From assembly GCA_944323685.1 (NCBI GenBank), contig CALUTJ010000014.1:1-64000 (forward strand): a stretch of 64,000 bases of DNA, in the 5' to 3' direction. Both the position numbers and the translations under genes were made by a program. This document shows, in pieces, positions 10,028 to 18,477 of this stretch. Origin of the DNA: Candidatus Gastranaerophilales bacterium. GTDB lineage: Bacteria > Cyanobacteriota > Vampirovibrionia > Gastranaerophilales > Gastranaerophilaceae. How positions within the stretch are numbered: the first letter of the stretch is position 1; each line of letters opens with the position of its first letter. Under the pieces are notes generated by a model, which was not told the origin of the DNA, searched no databases, and saw only the letters and a program-made list of their open reading frames with translations.

Positions 10028-10735
10028 TTACAGCTTAGCTAAAAATTCTTCCTTTTTAATTTTTCTGCCGCAGCATTTATCTTCATCGCAGTAGCTTAAT
10101 CTTTCACACTTAGGCACAAGATACGGAGCAAGCCATGGCTCTTCTTTTAAAAGCTCTTCGCACATCATCTTAACCATAATTCGTATTTCATATTGGGCGC
10201 GGGTGCAGAGCCTTATGTTTGCAATATGTATAAGCTCTCTCAAATTCAGCGATGCAACAATTGAGCTTGCCGCTGCATTTGGAAGCACAAAACGTGCGTC
10301 TTCGGCAGGAATACCCGCTTCTGTCATTTCTGTATAAAATTCCGAAATTTTACCCATAAATTCATTATATTTTTTAAGCAATTCGGGATTTTTTTCGACA
10401 GTAGGCGGGGTTATATAATCAAATTGGCCTTTTTCTTTTACATAACGCTGTGATTTTTGGGAGAAGGACATATGTCTGTGACGTACAAGCTGGTGAGTAC
10501 AGGCCCTTGAAACATTAGAAATTGCAAACGAAACCTGTATGTGTTCAATAGTGGAATAATGCCCCGAAGAAATGACCCTTTCAATAAGTTTGAGCATTTT
10601 TTCTTCATCAACTGCATTGTCATAAATGTTAACCGGAGAATCAGCACTATAGCATGTTCTGCATGCTGTATAAATTGTTCTCAGCATATTTTCCGGCTTA
10701 GATATAAGCTTAACAACAGGTTTGTTATTTTCCAT
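10028..10735 (-). CDS. thyX: FAD-dependent thymidylate synthase ThyX
   Basis: A 235-aa flavoenzyme making dTMP from dUMP with methylene-tetrahydrofolate and NAD(P)H. The diagnostic ThyX motif RHRHMSFSQKSQRY lies at about residues 85-98, and R(T)/RAQYEIR near residue 175 contributes to the dUMP site. The N-terminus carries a cluster of cysteines (CRTCYS) and the C-terminus another (CDEDKCCGRK), which may bind a metal; this is inference. SD GGGGAG precedes the ATG. Its tail faces mnmG with an 8-bp gap. Confidence 0.95.
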   Translation of the reverse strand: MENNKPVVKLISKPENMLRTIYTACRTCYSADSPVNIYDNAVDEEKMLKLIERVISSGHYSTIEHIQVSFAISNVSRACTHQLVRHRHMSFSQKSQRYVKEKGQFDYITPPTVEKNPELLKKYNEFMGKISEFYTEMTEAGIPAEDARFVLPNAAASSIVASLNLRELIHIANIRLCTRAQYEIRIMVKMMCEELLKEEPWLAPYLVPKCERLSYCDEDKCCGRKIKKEEFLAKL

Positions 10736-10819
10736 AATCTTCTCCCCAACAAAATAACTTTATACCATCATATCATCCGCAAAAAAAATTGTAAAAAAGC
10801 TTAAAGCTTGCACATAATT

Positions 10820-10996
10820 TGTCCGAGAAAAATTCGTGATAAGGAGCAAAGCGACGTGAACGAATTTTTGGAGTGTCACATTGTTCACATAGTGAAGCCA
10901 TTTTTCAGGCTTCACCACAGTTCAGCCGAAAAAGAAGGCAAAGGTGAGCAGTGACGGCTCGAAGGCTTAAGGCGGCAACTGCGACACTAGATTAGA
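10820..10996 (+). repeat. Family A 177-bp repeat, copy A2
   Basis: Exactly 177 bp, orientation TGTCCGAG...GATTAGA. It lies between the start of thyX and the stop of the response regulator gene, both on the minus strand. It differs from the consensus by GGCTTAAGG in place of GGCTCGAGG near its right end. Confidence 0.9.
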
Positions 10997-11026
10997 ATTG
11001 CAAATTAGAAAGTATTTACAAAATTT

Positions 11027-11701
11027 TTATAATAAATTGTCTTTTAATGCTTTTATAGCAGCCTGAGTCCTGTCATTAACCGCAAGTTTTTGCAAGATAT
11101 TGCAAACATGAGCCTTTGTTGTATTAATACTCACATCCAATTTTTGGGCTATTTCGTTGTTTGTTAACCCTTCCACTATCAAAGCCAGCACCTGTTTTTC
11201 TCTTGCTGTTAAATTAACTTCACCTTGTTTCGGAGTTTCTTTTATTTCCGGCATTTCCACAGCAGGCATTGTTTCTCCGCGGCTTGCAGCATTCAACACA
11301 TACTGTGCCACTTTAGGGTCAAACCATGCCGCACCTTCAAGTATTGATTTTGTTATATCAATCAATTTATCGGGTTCTATATCTTTTGTGCAGTACGCAT
11401 TAGCCCCGTTATGCAAAGATTTTAAGACATCCTCTTCCTGTTCATGGGAGGATAGCACAATAACTTTTGTGGAAGGTCTTTTTTCTTTAATTATTTTTGT
11501 CGCTTCAAGGCCGTTCATATCAGGCAGCCCCAAATCCATAATTACCGCATCAACCGCCTCTTTTTGGGCAATTGCAATACCGTTTTGTGCATTAGCCGCT
11601 TCAAAAATTTTTGCAAAACATTTATCTGTTTCAAATGCGGTTCTAAGGCCGAATCTTGTCAAAGAATGGTCTTCTACTATTAAAATACTGTATTTTTTCA
11701 T
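11027..11701 (-). CDS. NarL/FixJ-type response regulator
   Basis: A 224-aa two-component output protein. The receiver domain (residues 1-120) has the phosphoacceptor in AVIMDLGLPDMNG (about Asp57) and the conserved Lys in YCTKD. The C-terminal LuxR-type helix-turn-helix (LTAREKQVLALIVEGLTNNE onward, about 163-220) binds DNA. No histidine kinase is adjacent. It follows the TPR lipoprotein-like gene by 8 bp and shares an orientation with the GAF/HD-GYP gene, so these three may be co-transcribed. Confidence 0.92.
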   Translation of the reverse strand: MKKYSILIVEDHSLTRFGLRTAFETDKCFAKIFEAANAQNGIAIAQKEAVDAVIMDLGLPDMNGLEATKIIKEKRPSTKVIVLSSHEQEEDVLKSLHNGANAYCTKDIEPDKLIDITKSILEGAAWFDPKVAQYVLNAASRGETMPAVEMPEIKETPKQGEVNLTAREKQVLALIVEGLTNNEIAQKLDVSINTTKAHVCNILQKLAVNDRTQAAIKALKDNLL

Positions 11702-11709
11702 ACTTTTCC

Positions 11710-13302
11710 TTATAATTGTGAACGCAGTTCTTTATTAGCTTCTTCGTTGAGCGGATTTATCTCAATTGCTTTTTTAAAATCATTTTTTGCAGCATCAATG
11801 TGACCGAGCTTTTTATTGATTAACCCGTTGTAATAATAATATCTGCTGTTTCTGTTATCAACATATTTTACGGGTTTTAAATATGTCCTTGCCAGTTCAA
11901 GCCTGTTATTTTGTATCGCTATATCCGCAAGCTCAAGCCATGCATCCGTCATAAGCGGGTCTAAGGCAACAGCCTTTTTCAAATACTGGGTGTTTTTGAT
12001 ATCATCAACCTTTGACGCAAGATAATAAATTTTTGCGTCAACAGTATTTTTGGCAAAAACTTTGTTTGTGCATTCCACTGATTTGTCGCTCATTCCAATC
12101 ATTTTATAACACAGAGCAGCCTTAATCATTGCTTCTTTGTTACTTTTATCTTTCTTATAAGCTTTTACAAAATAATCAAGAGCATTTTTGTAATCTTTTT
12201 TAAACAGATACATATCCGCTATACCCATAAGTGTAGGTACATAATTCTTTTTAACCTTATAAGATTTTTCATACATATCCATTGAATCAGCCAGATTATT
12301 CTGCTTGAAATATATTTCTGCAAGCAAAGTCATAGAGCGGTAATCTTTTGCATCAGCAGTTATATTCTGGTTGAGTTCTTTAATTGCTCTTGTTTTGTCA
12401 CCTGACTTCAAAAAATATTGTGCAAGATAGAATTTAGAAAGTTCTCTGTCTTTTGTTGCCTTGGCAAGAGTATAATAATACAGACCTTCTAAATCCTTTT
12501 TGTAATCAAGAATATTGATATCCTGCGCAAGCAAGTCTTCCATAATTTTTATGGAGTCGGAGAGTTTGTTTGTCTCGCAATAAATTTGAGCTTTGTATTT
12601 TTGATAATTAATGTTATCAGGGTTTATTGAGATAGCTCTGTTAATCTCATTTATGGCTTTATTGTACTCTTTTGTATTGTAATACGCCTGAGAAAGGATA
12701 TAATGCGCATAATCCGAACGTTTAAGGCTGTCGGGAAGTCTGTTTAAATCCCTTGCCACTTCGAATGCAAGGTTATTGTAATATATTTCCGTATAATTTT
12801 GTGCGAGCTTTATCTCGTTGTCATAAGACAAAACAACTATAGGGAAGAGTTTGGATTTTATCAATTGTATCTGGTGATTGTAGGTTTCTCTGTCTTGAAT
12901 ATTATTTATTGCTTCCTGTGCAAGGCTAAACAAACCTATATTGGCAAACTTATACGCAAACCCGAGATATACAAAGTCATCGTTAGCGGTATTTTGCAAA
13001 ATAAGTTTGTAGTCTTTGTATGCGGAAGTAATATTACCCTGTGAAAATTTTTCGTTAGCTTCGGCGTATTTTTTTGCATAATCCGGAGTTTCCGCTTGTT
13101 GTGCGGTTGCATCAGGATTCCGGGAATACGTTAACAGCTTCAAAAAATCGTTTGTAAGCTGATTATTTTTTATCATCTTAAGATTTTCCGTGTTAAACAT
13201 GGAAACAGGGGTTTTTATAATGCTTCTGGAAACAGGTTTTGCAAAGCACATGCCTGTTGTGCCCGCGATTATTATTGCTGCTGTTATTATTTTTTTTATC
13301 AT
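11710..13302 (-). CDS. Secreted tetratricopeptide repeat protein
   Basis: A 530-aa protein with an N-terminal signal peptide (MIKKIITAAIIIAGTTGMCFA) and about ten TPR-like helix pairs from residue 90 to the end (for example YFKQNNLADSMDMYEKSYKV, DYKNALDYFVKAYKKD, HIDAAKNDFKKAIEINPLNE). TPR arrays bind partner proteins. It probably sits in the periplasm. The start at 13302 was chosen for its SD (GGAAGG) and because it begins the signal peptide; the frame extends upstream to 13377. It lies in a run with the response regulator and the HD-GYP protein. Confidence 0.8.
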   Translation of the reverse strand: MIKKIITAAIIIAGTTGMCFAKPVSRSIIKTPVSMFNTENLKMIKNNQLTNDFLKLLTYSRNPDATAQQAETPDYAKKYAEANEKFSQGNITSAYKDYKLILQNTANDDFVYLGFAYKFANIGLFSLAQEAINNIQDRETYNHQIQLIKSKLFPIVVLSYDNEIKLAQNYTEIYYNNLAFEVARDLNRLPDSLKRSDYAHYILSQAYYNTKEYNKAINEINRAISINPDNINYQKYKAQIYCETNKLSDSIKIMEDLLAQDINILDYKKDLEGLYYYTLAKATKDRELSKFYLAQYFLKSGDKTRAIKELNQNITADAKDYRSMTLLAEIYFKQNNLADSMDMYEKSYKVKKNYVPTLMGIADMYLFKKDYKNALDYFVKAYKKDKSNKEAMIKAALCYKMIGMSDKSVECTNKVFAKNTVDAKIYYLASKVDDIKNTQYLKKAVALDPLMTDAWLELADIAIQNNRLELARTYLKPVKYVDNRNSRYYYYNGLINKKLGHIDAAKNDFKKAIEINPLNEEANKELRSQL

Positions 13303-13333
13303 AAACCTTCCCCGGGAAATATTTATACAGATA

Positions 13334-15085
13334 TTATTTACCTGCTTTACAATTATAATACGTATTGAACAGTTCAATCAATGCTCTGTCTGCCTCAGAA
13401 CAATCCTGCTCGTTTGTCAAAACATTAAACAGATAATCAACATCATACTTGTCCAGAGTTTCTCTGTCTTTCCGGTCGTACAAAACAGAATCAACTTCGC
13501 TCAAAAATACATCAACGAGTCTGTCTAATTTAATTTTGAAAAATGCTTCCACAATATCGCCGTCAAAATGTTTCCATGCGCCGGATTTTATTATATCAAG
13601 TGCATTTCTTATAGGCATTTTGTCACGGTAGTGTCTTTTCGAGGTGATAGCATCAAAAACATCACTCACGGCAAGCACCCTTCCGCCAAAAGGAATATCA
13701 TTGCCTTTAAGTTTTCTGAAATAACCTGTACCGTCATATTTCTCATGGTGGCTTGAAGCAATCTCGGCTACTTCCTTGAATTCTTCCGATATATAAACAC
13801 GGTTTAAAATATCATAAGTAATTTTTACGTGTTCCTGAATATGTTTATACTCGTCATCAGTGAGTTTGCCGTCTTTTTGCAAAACAGCATCTCTGATGCC
13901 GATTTTGCCGATATCGTGCAGTATTGCAGCGTGAATAATGTTTGCTGTTGTTTTTTCATCAACGTTCATTACTTCACAAATCAATTCAGAATACATTTTT
14001 ACACGGTTTGAATGACCTGCCGTTATTTTATCTCTTGCATCTATAGACGCAGCAAGTGTGTCAACAAAGTTTTTGAACAACTCTTTTTGCTGGTCTATCA
14101 TCATTTGCTGGGATTCAAAAAGTTTTGCATTTTCAATTGCAATACCGGCACTTGAGCCTATGGCAATTAAAATATCCTCGTCTTCTTTTGTAAAAAATGC
14201 ATCGTTATTTTTGTTCAGAACCTGAAACACGCCGAGAATCTCATGTTTCATATTCCATATTGGCATACAAAGTATGGTTTTTGTTTTATAGCCTGTTTCT
14301 TTATCAATATCAGAGTTAAAACGCTCGTCTTTGTATGCATCTTTTATGTTGATAATTTCGCCCATCTGCGCTGCATAACCGGCCAGCCCTTTGTCAGCGG
14401 GAAATCTCAATTCCTGTGTCCCCATACCGAGTGCAACCTTTGACACAAGCTCATTTTTTTGTCTGTCTAAAAGAAAAACAGTGCATCTGTCCGCATCAAG
14501 CACTTTTTTTATTTCCTCGGCAACTGTCTTTAACAGATGATCAAGGCTTGTTTCCGCAGCAAGAGTACGGGCAACATTCAACAATGCAACTATAGGCTTT
14601 TCAGCTCCGCTTGATTGTTGAGTGTCTTTATTTTCGATATTCAGTTTTTCTATCTGCACAATCAAATTGCTGACTTTTGCATTGATAATTTCGTTTGAGG
14701 AATTTATGTTTCTTGCCTGTTTAAGCACATTTAACGCCATTGAATAGTTTTTTTCGGCATTATAAATATACCCCCAGCAGAACAAATTTGTTTTTATTGC
14801 GTTTTTATTATGTGAATTTTCCGCAAGAAATTTAGCATCTTCAAGCATATTGATTGCTATTTTATAGTTGTTTTTATCGGTTTTATACTTTAAAACAGCA
14901 AGCAGTGACAAGTTTTGCGCAATAAATTCATAAGATTTATTAAGCAAAAACGTATTATGTATCATCTCAGCTTTTGGTACAAGGCTCGAGATATCAGCGG
15001 TATCTAACGTGCGAAATACTGTAAACATTGTATTTTGCGCATTACTTAAATCTTCAACACAAACAGATTTTATAAACTCTTCCAT
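13334..15085 (-). CDS. GAF domain HD-GYP phosphodiesterase
   Basis: A 583-aa cytosolic signalling protein. Residues 1-150 are helical and TPR-like. A GAF domain spans about 165-320 (AETSLDHLLKTVAEEIKKVL; SAGIAIENAKLFESQQ). A HD-GYP domain spans about 345-530, with HDIGKIGI, HHEKYDGTGYF and DVFDAITSKRHYRD. HD-GYP proteins hydrolyse cyclic-di-GMP or related dinucleotides. The signature reads GYF instead of GYP while all metal-binding His/Asp positions I can see are kept. It may co-function with the response regulator downstream. Confidence 0.88.
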   Translation of the reverse strand: MEEFIKSVCVEDLSNAQNTMFTVFRTLDTADISSLVPKAEMIHNTFLLNKSYEFIAQNLSLLAVLKYKTDKNNYKIAINMLEDAKFLAENSHNKNAIKTNLFCWGYIYNAEKNYSMALNVLKQARNINSSNEIINAKVSNLIVQIEKLNIENKDTQQSSGAEKPIVALLNVARTLAAETSLDHLLKTVAEEIKKVLDADRCTVFLLDRQKNELVSKVALGMGTQELRFPADKGLAGYAAQMGEIINIKDAYKDERFNSDIDKETGYKTKTILCMPIWNMKHEILGVFQVLNKNNDAFFTKEDEDILIAIGSSAGIAIENAKLFESQQMMIDQQKELFKNFVDTLAASIDARDKITAGHSNRVKMYSELICEVMNVDEKTTANIIHAAILHDIGKIGIRDAVLQKDGKLTDDEYKHIQEHVKITYDILNRVYISEEFKEVAEIASSHHEKYDGTGYFRKLKGNDIPFGGRVLAVSDVFDAITSKRHYRDKMPIRNALDIIKSGAWKHFDGDIVEAFFKIKLDRLVDVFLSEVDSVLYDRKDRETLDKYDVDYLFNVLTNEQDCSEADRALIELFNTYYNCKAGK

Positions 15086-15183
15086 ATTAAGCCCTTAACA
15101 TAATCTTTATTTAATTATACAATATTTTTTGTAATTAATAAACAAATGCAAATAAAATCGGGGAATCGGGGGATTTATAAAAA

Positions 15184-15876
15184 ATGAATAAAATAAGCAT
15201 AATAATACCTGTATTTAATGAAATAGGAACACTGGACAAAATTCTTGAAAAAGTGGAACAGGCTCCTTTCTGCAATCTTGAAAAAGAAATCATACTTGTA
15301 GATGATATGTCCACTGACGGAACAAGAGAACACCTTAAAGAGCTTGAAGAAAAATATAAAGTTTTTTACCATAACTTTAATCAGGGCAAAGGTGCAGCAA
15401 TAAGAACAGGTATGGCCAATATGACCGGAGATATTATGGTGATTCAGGATGCGGATTTGGAATACGACCCAGCTGACTATGAAGACCTTATAAAACTCAT
15501 AGTAGAGGACAAAGCTGACGTTGTTTACGGCTCGAGACTCACGGGCGCAAAACCTTCAAGAGCTTTTATGTTCACTCACTGGCTGGGCAACAAGGTTTTA
15601 ACTTTGACAACAAATATCCTTTACGGAGCAACTCTTACCGATATGGAAACCTGTTATAAAGCTTTCAGGACAAGTTTTTTGGAAGGTATTGAAATTAAAT
15701 CCAACAGGTTTGATTTTGAGCCTGAAATTACGGCAAAGGTACTGAAAAGAAAACCGAGATTGTATGAACTGCCTATATCATATTACGGCAGAGATTATTC
15801 TGAAGGTAAAAAAATCACCTGGAAAGACGGATTCCACGCTATTTGGGCGCTGTTAAGGTTCCGCTTCAGCGATTAA
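15184..15876 (+). CDS. Family 2 glycosyltransferase (DPM1-like)
   Basis: A 230-aa GT-A glycosyltransferase: ISIIIPVFNEIGTLDKIL at the N-terminus, DDMSTDGT at about 39-46, and the metal-binding QDADLEYDP at about 91-99. It has no membrane helix. It resembles polyprenyl-phosphate mannose/glucose synthases, which build lipid-linked sugars. Such a donor could feed GT-C enzymes like the pair at 618-3963; that link is inference. Its last 11 bases overlap the convergent anti-sigma gene. Confidence 0.88.
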   Translation: MNKISIIIPVFNEIGTLDKILEKVEQAPFCNLEKEIILVDDMSTDGTREHLKELEEKYKVFYHNFNQGKGAAIRTGMANMTGDIMVIQDADLEYDPADYEDLIKLIVEDKADVVYGSRLTGAKPSRAFMFTHWLGNKVLTLTTNILYGATLTDMETCYKAFRTSFLEGIEIKSNRFDFEPEITAKVLKRKPRLYELPISYYGRDYSEGKKITWKDGFHAIWALLRFRFSD

Positions 15877-16561
15877 CGGCATCATTTGCTTCATAGTTTT
15901 GATAATCCTCTGCAAAAGGCTCAATATAATTGTTTTTGTCGATGATTTCTTCTATTGTATGTTTTATTTTCGGTTTTAACGGTGTGTCGTACTGCTTAAA
16001 TTCGTATCCGCAAATAAACATTAATCCCGCAAGAATTGCTATTTTGGCTGTTTTCATTGTGAATATCTGTTTTAAAATCACGCTGTCGAAAAAACCGCCG
16101 GATGTGTTTATTTGAGCCATAACCCTCGAACTTATTTGTTGAGGTGTTTTTTTAAGGGTTTGCTTGTATGAGCTTTTGAGTAATTTTTGTATTATATATG
16201 TATTTTTTAGTTCTTTTTGTGCGCTTTTCGACTGCATCAAATACTTACGGAACTCAAAACATTCCGCCACTTCAAGCTCATTATCAACATACGGAGAAAT
16301 CTGACTCATAAATTTTTGATGTTCACGAATACTAAAACCGCTGCGTTTTTGTTTGCTGACAGAAAGTGCAACAACCTGCCTGTAGGATTCTTTCAAATTT
16401 TTTATCAATGATTTTAGATACATATATTTTTTACGACAGGAAACGCAGTTTTTTAAATGTTCTTCAATAAATATTTTTTCGTTTATACTGGCTCTGTCGT
16501 CTATAAACAAAGAAAGCATTGAAGAAACCTTTTTGCAAACATTTTCGTTCTCTATTTCCAT
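15866..16561 (-). CDS. Anti-sigma factor with zinc-finger ASD-like domain
   Basis: A 231-aa protein whose N-terminus has a zf-HC2-type ZAS motif (EEHLKNCVSC, about residues 29-38). A second degenerate segment resembling it lies at about 80-100, followed by one membrane helix (KIAILAGLMFICGYEF, about 172-187) and a short extracytoplasmic tail. ZAS proteins bind and inhibit the ECF sigma encoded directly upstream (13-bp gap, same strand). Signal release would occur at or beyond the membrane. Confidence 0.8.
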   Translation of the reverse strand: MEIENENVCKKVSSMLSLFIDDRASINEKIFIEEHLKNCVSCRKKYMYLKSLIKNLKESYRQVVALSVSKQKRSGFSIREHQKFMSQISPYVDNELEVAECFEFRKYLMQSKSAQKELKNTYIIQKLLKSSYKQTLKKTPQQISSRVMAQINTSGGFFDSVILKQIFTMKTAKIAILAGLMFICGYEFKQYDTPLKPKIKHTIEEIIDKNNYIEPFAEDYQNYEANDAVNR

Positions 16562-16573
16562 AAATTCTCCTGT

Positions 16574-17179
16574 CTAGGCAATATAAGCTTTTAAATCTTC
16601 CTGTAATTTATTTCTCGCTCTTGCTATACGTGACTTAACCGTGCCTATATTTGTGTTTGTGATATCAGCAATTTCTTCATAGCTAAGCCCCTGAAATTCC
16701 CTTAAAACTATTGCAAGTTTAAAAGAATCCGGTAATTTTTGTATGGATTTTTCTATCACACAGTTCAGCTCACTGTTCAAACTTGATTCTTCGGGCGTAC
16801 ACTCTTTGCAGGGCACCTCTGCAACATTAAAGCGGTCGTGTTCATCATCATCTTTTTTGTCAATAGGTACTGTTTTCAGCTTTCTGTTCTTGCTTCTTAT
16901 ATGATCATAAAAAATTCTTGTTACTATCTGATTAAGCCATGGCTTAAATTTAGACGGGTCTTTTAGCTTTTTTATATTTCTTGCCATTTTTAACAAGGCC
17001 TCCTGCGTCAAATCCATAATATCCTGACAATCGCTGCTGAGATAATAAAAAGAGGCGTAAACAGAATCTTGATTGCGTTTAACAAGCTCTTCAAGAGCTT
17101 CAAAATCGTCTTGCGCCGCAAGTTTTACAAGCCCTTCCATGTCTGTATTTTTGTATTTCTTTTTACCTAAAATAAACAA
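16574..17179 (-). CDS. ECF-type RNA polymerase sigma factor
   Basis: A 201-aa sigma-70 family protein. Region 2 includes SSDCQDIMDLTQEALLKMAR and FKPWLNQIVTRIFYDHIRSK (about residues 50-95). Region 4 includes LPDSFKLAIVLREFQGLSYE and the helix-turn-helix EIADITNTNIGTVKSRIARA (about 150-195). A linker contains CKEC. The start is TTG at 17179 with GGAG 7 bases upstream. It forms a sigma/anti-sigma operon with the next gene; the regulon is unknown. Confidence 0.9.
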   Translation of the reverse strand: MFILGKKKYKNTDMEGLVKLAAQDDFEALEELVKRNQDSVYASFYYLSSDCQDIMDLTQEALLKMARNIKKLKDPSKFKPWLNQIVTRIFYDHIRSKNRKLKTVPIDKKDDDEHDRFNVAEVPCKECTPEESSLNSELNCVIEKSIQKLPDSFKLAIVLREFQGLSYEEIADITNTNIGTVKSRIARARNKLQEDLKAYIA

Positions 17180-17559
17180 TATAAATCTCCGTTATTAACT
17201 CTTTTAAAATAACGAAGGCCGCTAACGAATAATATATCCGCTTTTACATATACAAGAGGGTGATTTTTATGTTGTACCAAATAAAAATAAAACCTGTCCG
17301 GGGGTCAGAAGTAGTAATATGGATGTGTTTATATATAAATTTTTATCGAATTTTCAGAATCTCCCGCTGTCGGGATTTATATTTTATAAACAAATCAAAC
17401 AAAAAATATCCTTTGACTAACGGATTTACAAATAAATTGTAAAATATACACTAAATAGCCCGATTAGGTAATGGTCAATTATTTTAAATAAGATAATATT
17501 TATAATAACTTTTGTGTTTATATATTTTACTTAAATTTAATACCAGATAGGAGTTTTAA
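17180..17559. other. Intergenic region, no confident gene
   Basis: The divergent promoter space between the sigma operon and the small gene at 17560. A 57-codon frame begins at an ATG at 17269 after a plausible SD (GAGGGTG), but its sequence has no recognisable features and the second half looks random. TCCCG/CGGGA at about 17362-17375 forms a small hairpin followed by a T/A-rich run. Confidence 0.4.
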
Positions 17560-17841
17560 ATGTCAGAGAAAAATCTAAATATCACTGTATCCGATTTTTC
17601 AGTTTACCCTCAAAGAATACCTGCATCGGGCAATGTTACACATAAATCGGTAATCAAAAAATTAAAAAAATTGTTCAATCATATAAGCTCCTATGACTTT
17701 TGGATATCAGAACACAATAAAAAAATCAGAGAGCGAATCAAACAAAGAAACAGCCGCAGATTAAATTATACAAAATCGATAAGTTATAAACTTTCGGCAC
17801 CTACTTACAAAAATTGTAATACTAATTTTATTTGCAAATAA
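17560..17841 (+). CDS. Small basic hypothetical protein
   Basis: A 93-aa protein, strongly basic in the middle (KKIRERIKQRNSRRL), without signal peptide or membrane helix. SD TAGGAG precedes the ATG. I do not recognise it. It stands alone between the sigma operon and repeat A3. Confidence 0.55.
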   Translation: MSEKNLNITVSDFSVYPQRIPASGNVTHKSVIKKLKKLFNHISSYDFWISEHNKKIRERIKQRNSRRLNYTKSISYKLSAPTYKNCNTNFICK

Positions 17842-17882
17842 TTTGTAAAATACCGGGCCGCACAATGGTTTTGTAAATACTA

Positions 17883-18059
17883 TCTAATCTAGTGTCGCAG
17901 TTGCCGCCTCGAGCCTTCGAGCCGTCACTGCTCACCTTTGCCTTCTTTTTCGGCTGAACTGTGGTGAAGCCTGAAAAATGGCTTCACTATGTGAACAATG
18001 TGACACTCCAAAAATTCGTTCACATCGCTTTGCTCCTTATCACGAATTTTTCTCGGACA
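17883..18059 (-). repeat. Family A 177-bp repeat, copy A3
   Basis: Exactly 177 bp, orientation TCTAATCTAG...GGACA. It occupies the convergent gap between the 93-aa gene and rpmE. Confidence 0.9.
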
Positions 18060-18063
18060 GTTT

Positions 18064-18098
18064 AAAACAACAAGCGGTTCCCGTAACAGAAAACCGCC
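18064..18098 (-). terminator. Possible terminator of rpmE
   Basis: On the minus strand GGCGGTT and AACCGCTTG pair around an 11-base loop, followed by TTGTTGTTTT. It lies about 30 bases past the rpmE stop. Confidence 0.5.
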
Positions 18099-18125
18099 TG
18101 TTTGATTCTTTTAAAATTTCCGGAA

Positions 18126-18326
18126 CTATTTTTGTTCGTATCTTTTTTTGAATCTTTCAACTCTGCCTTCAGTATCCATTATTTTTTGGTTGCCTGTATA
18201 GAACGGGTGGCATTTGTTGCAGATTTCAACGGTGATGTTTTCTTCAACGGAACCTGTTTCGATTTCGTTGCCGCAAACACATTTGATTTTCATTTTTTTA
18301 TATTCCGGATGAATATCTTTTTTCAT
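18126..18326 (-). CDS. rpmE: 50S ribosomal protein L31
   Basis: A 66-aa ribosomal protein of the zinc-binding type: MKKDIHPEY at the N-terminus, cysteines in CVCGNE and [10 protein letters not shown], and the typical [10 protein letters not shown] tail. The start is placed at the ATG at 18326 because it gives the canonical N-terminus. An ATG six codons of spacing upstream (MNK) is nearer the SD and cannot be excluded. Confidence 0.95.
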   Translation of the reverse strand: MKKDIHPEYKKMKIKCVCGNEIETGSVEENITVEICNKCHPFYTGNQKIMDTEGRVERFKKRYEQK

Positions 18327-18477
18327 TTTGTTCATTCCCTTCTGCATAGTTTATTAGTATTTAAATTTTAGACTGCTGAAAAATTATTATCAAGTTTTTT
18401 TGTGTTAATATTAAACAGTGTGAAGACTGCCATTGTATAAACAGGCAATCTGACAGAAATTTGAGGACTTATATATT

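Noticed and set aside
17269-17442. 57-codon ORF with a fair SD upstream of the 93-aa gene
   Set aside because: Sequence looks random in its second half, and no motif or terminator supports it; reported only as intergenic content.
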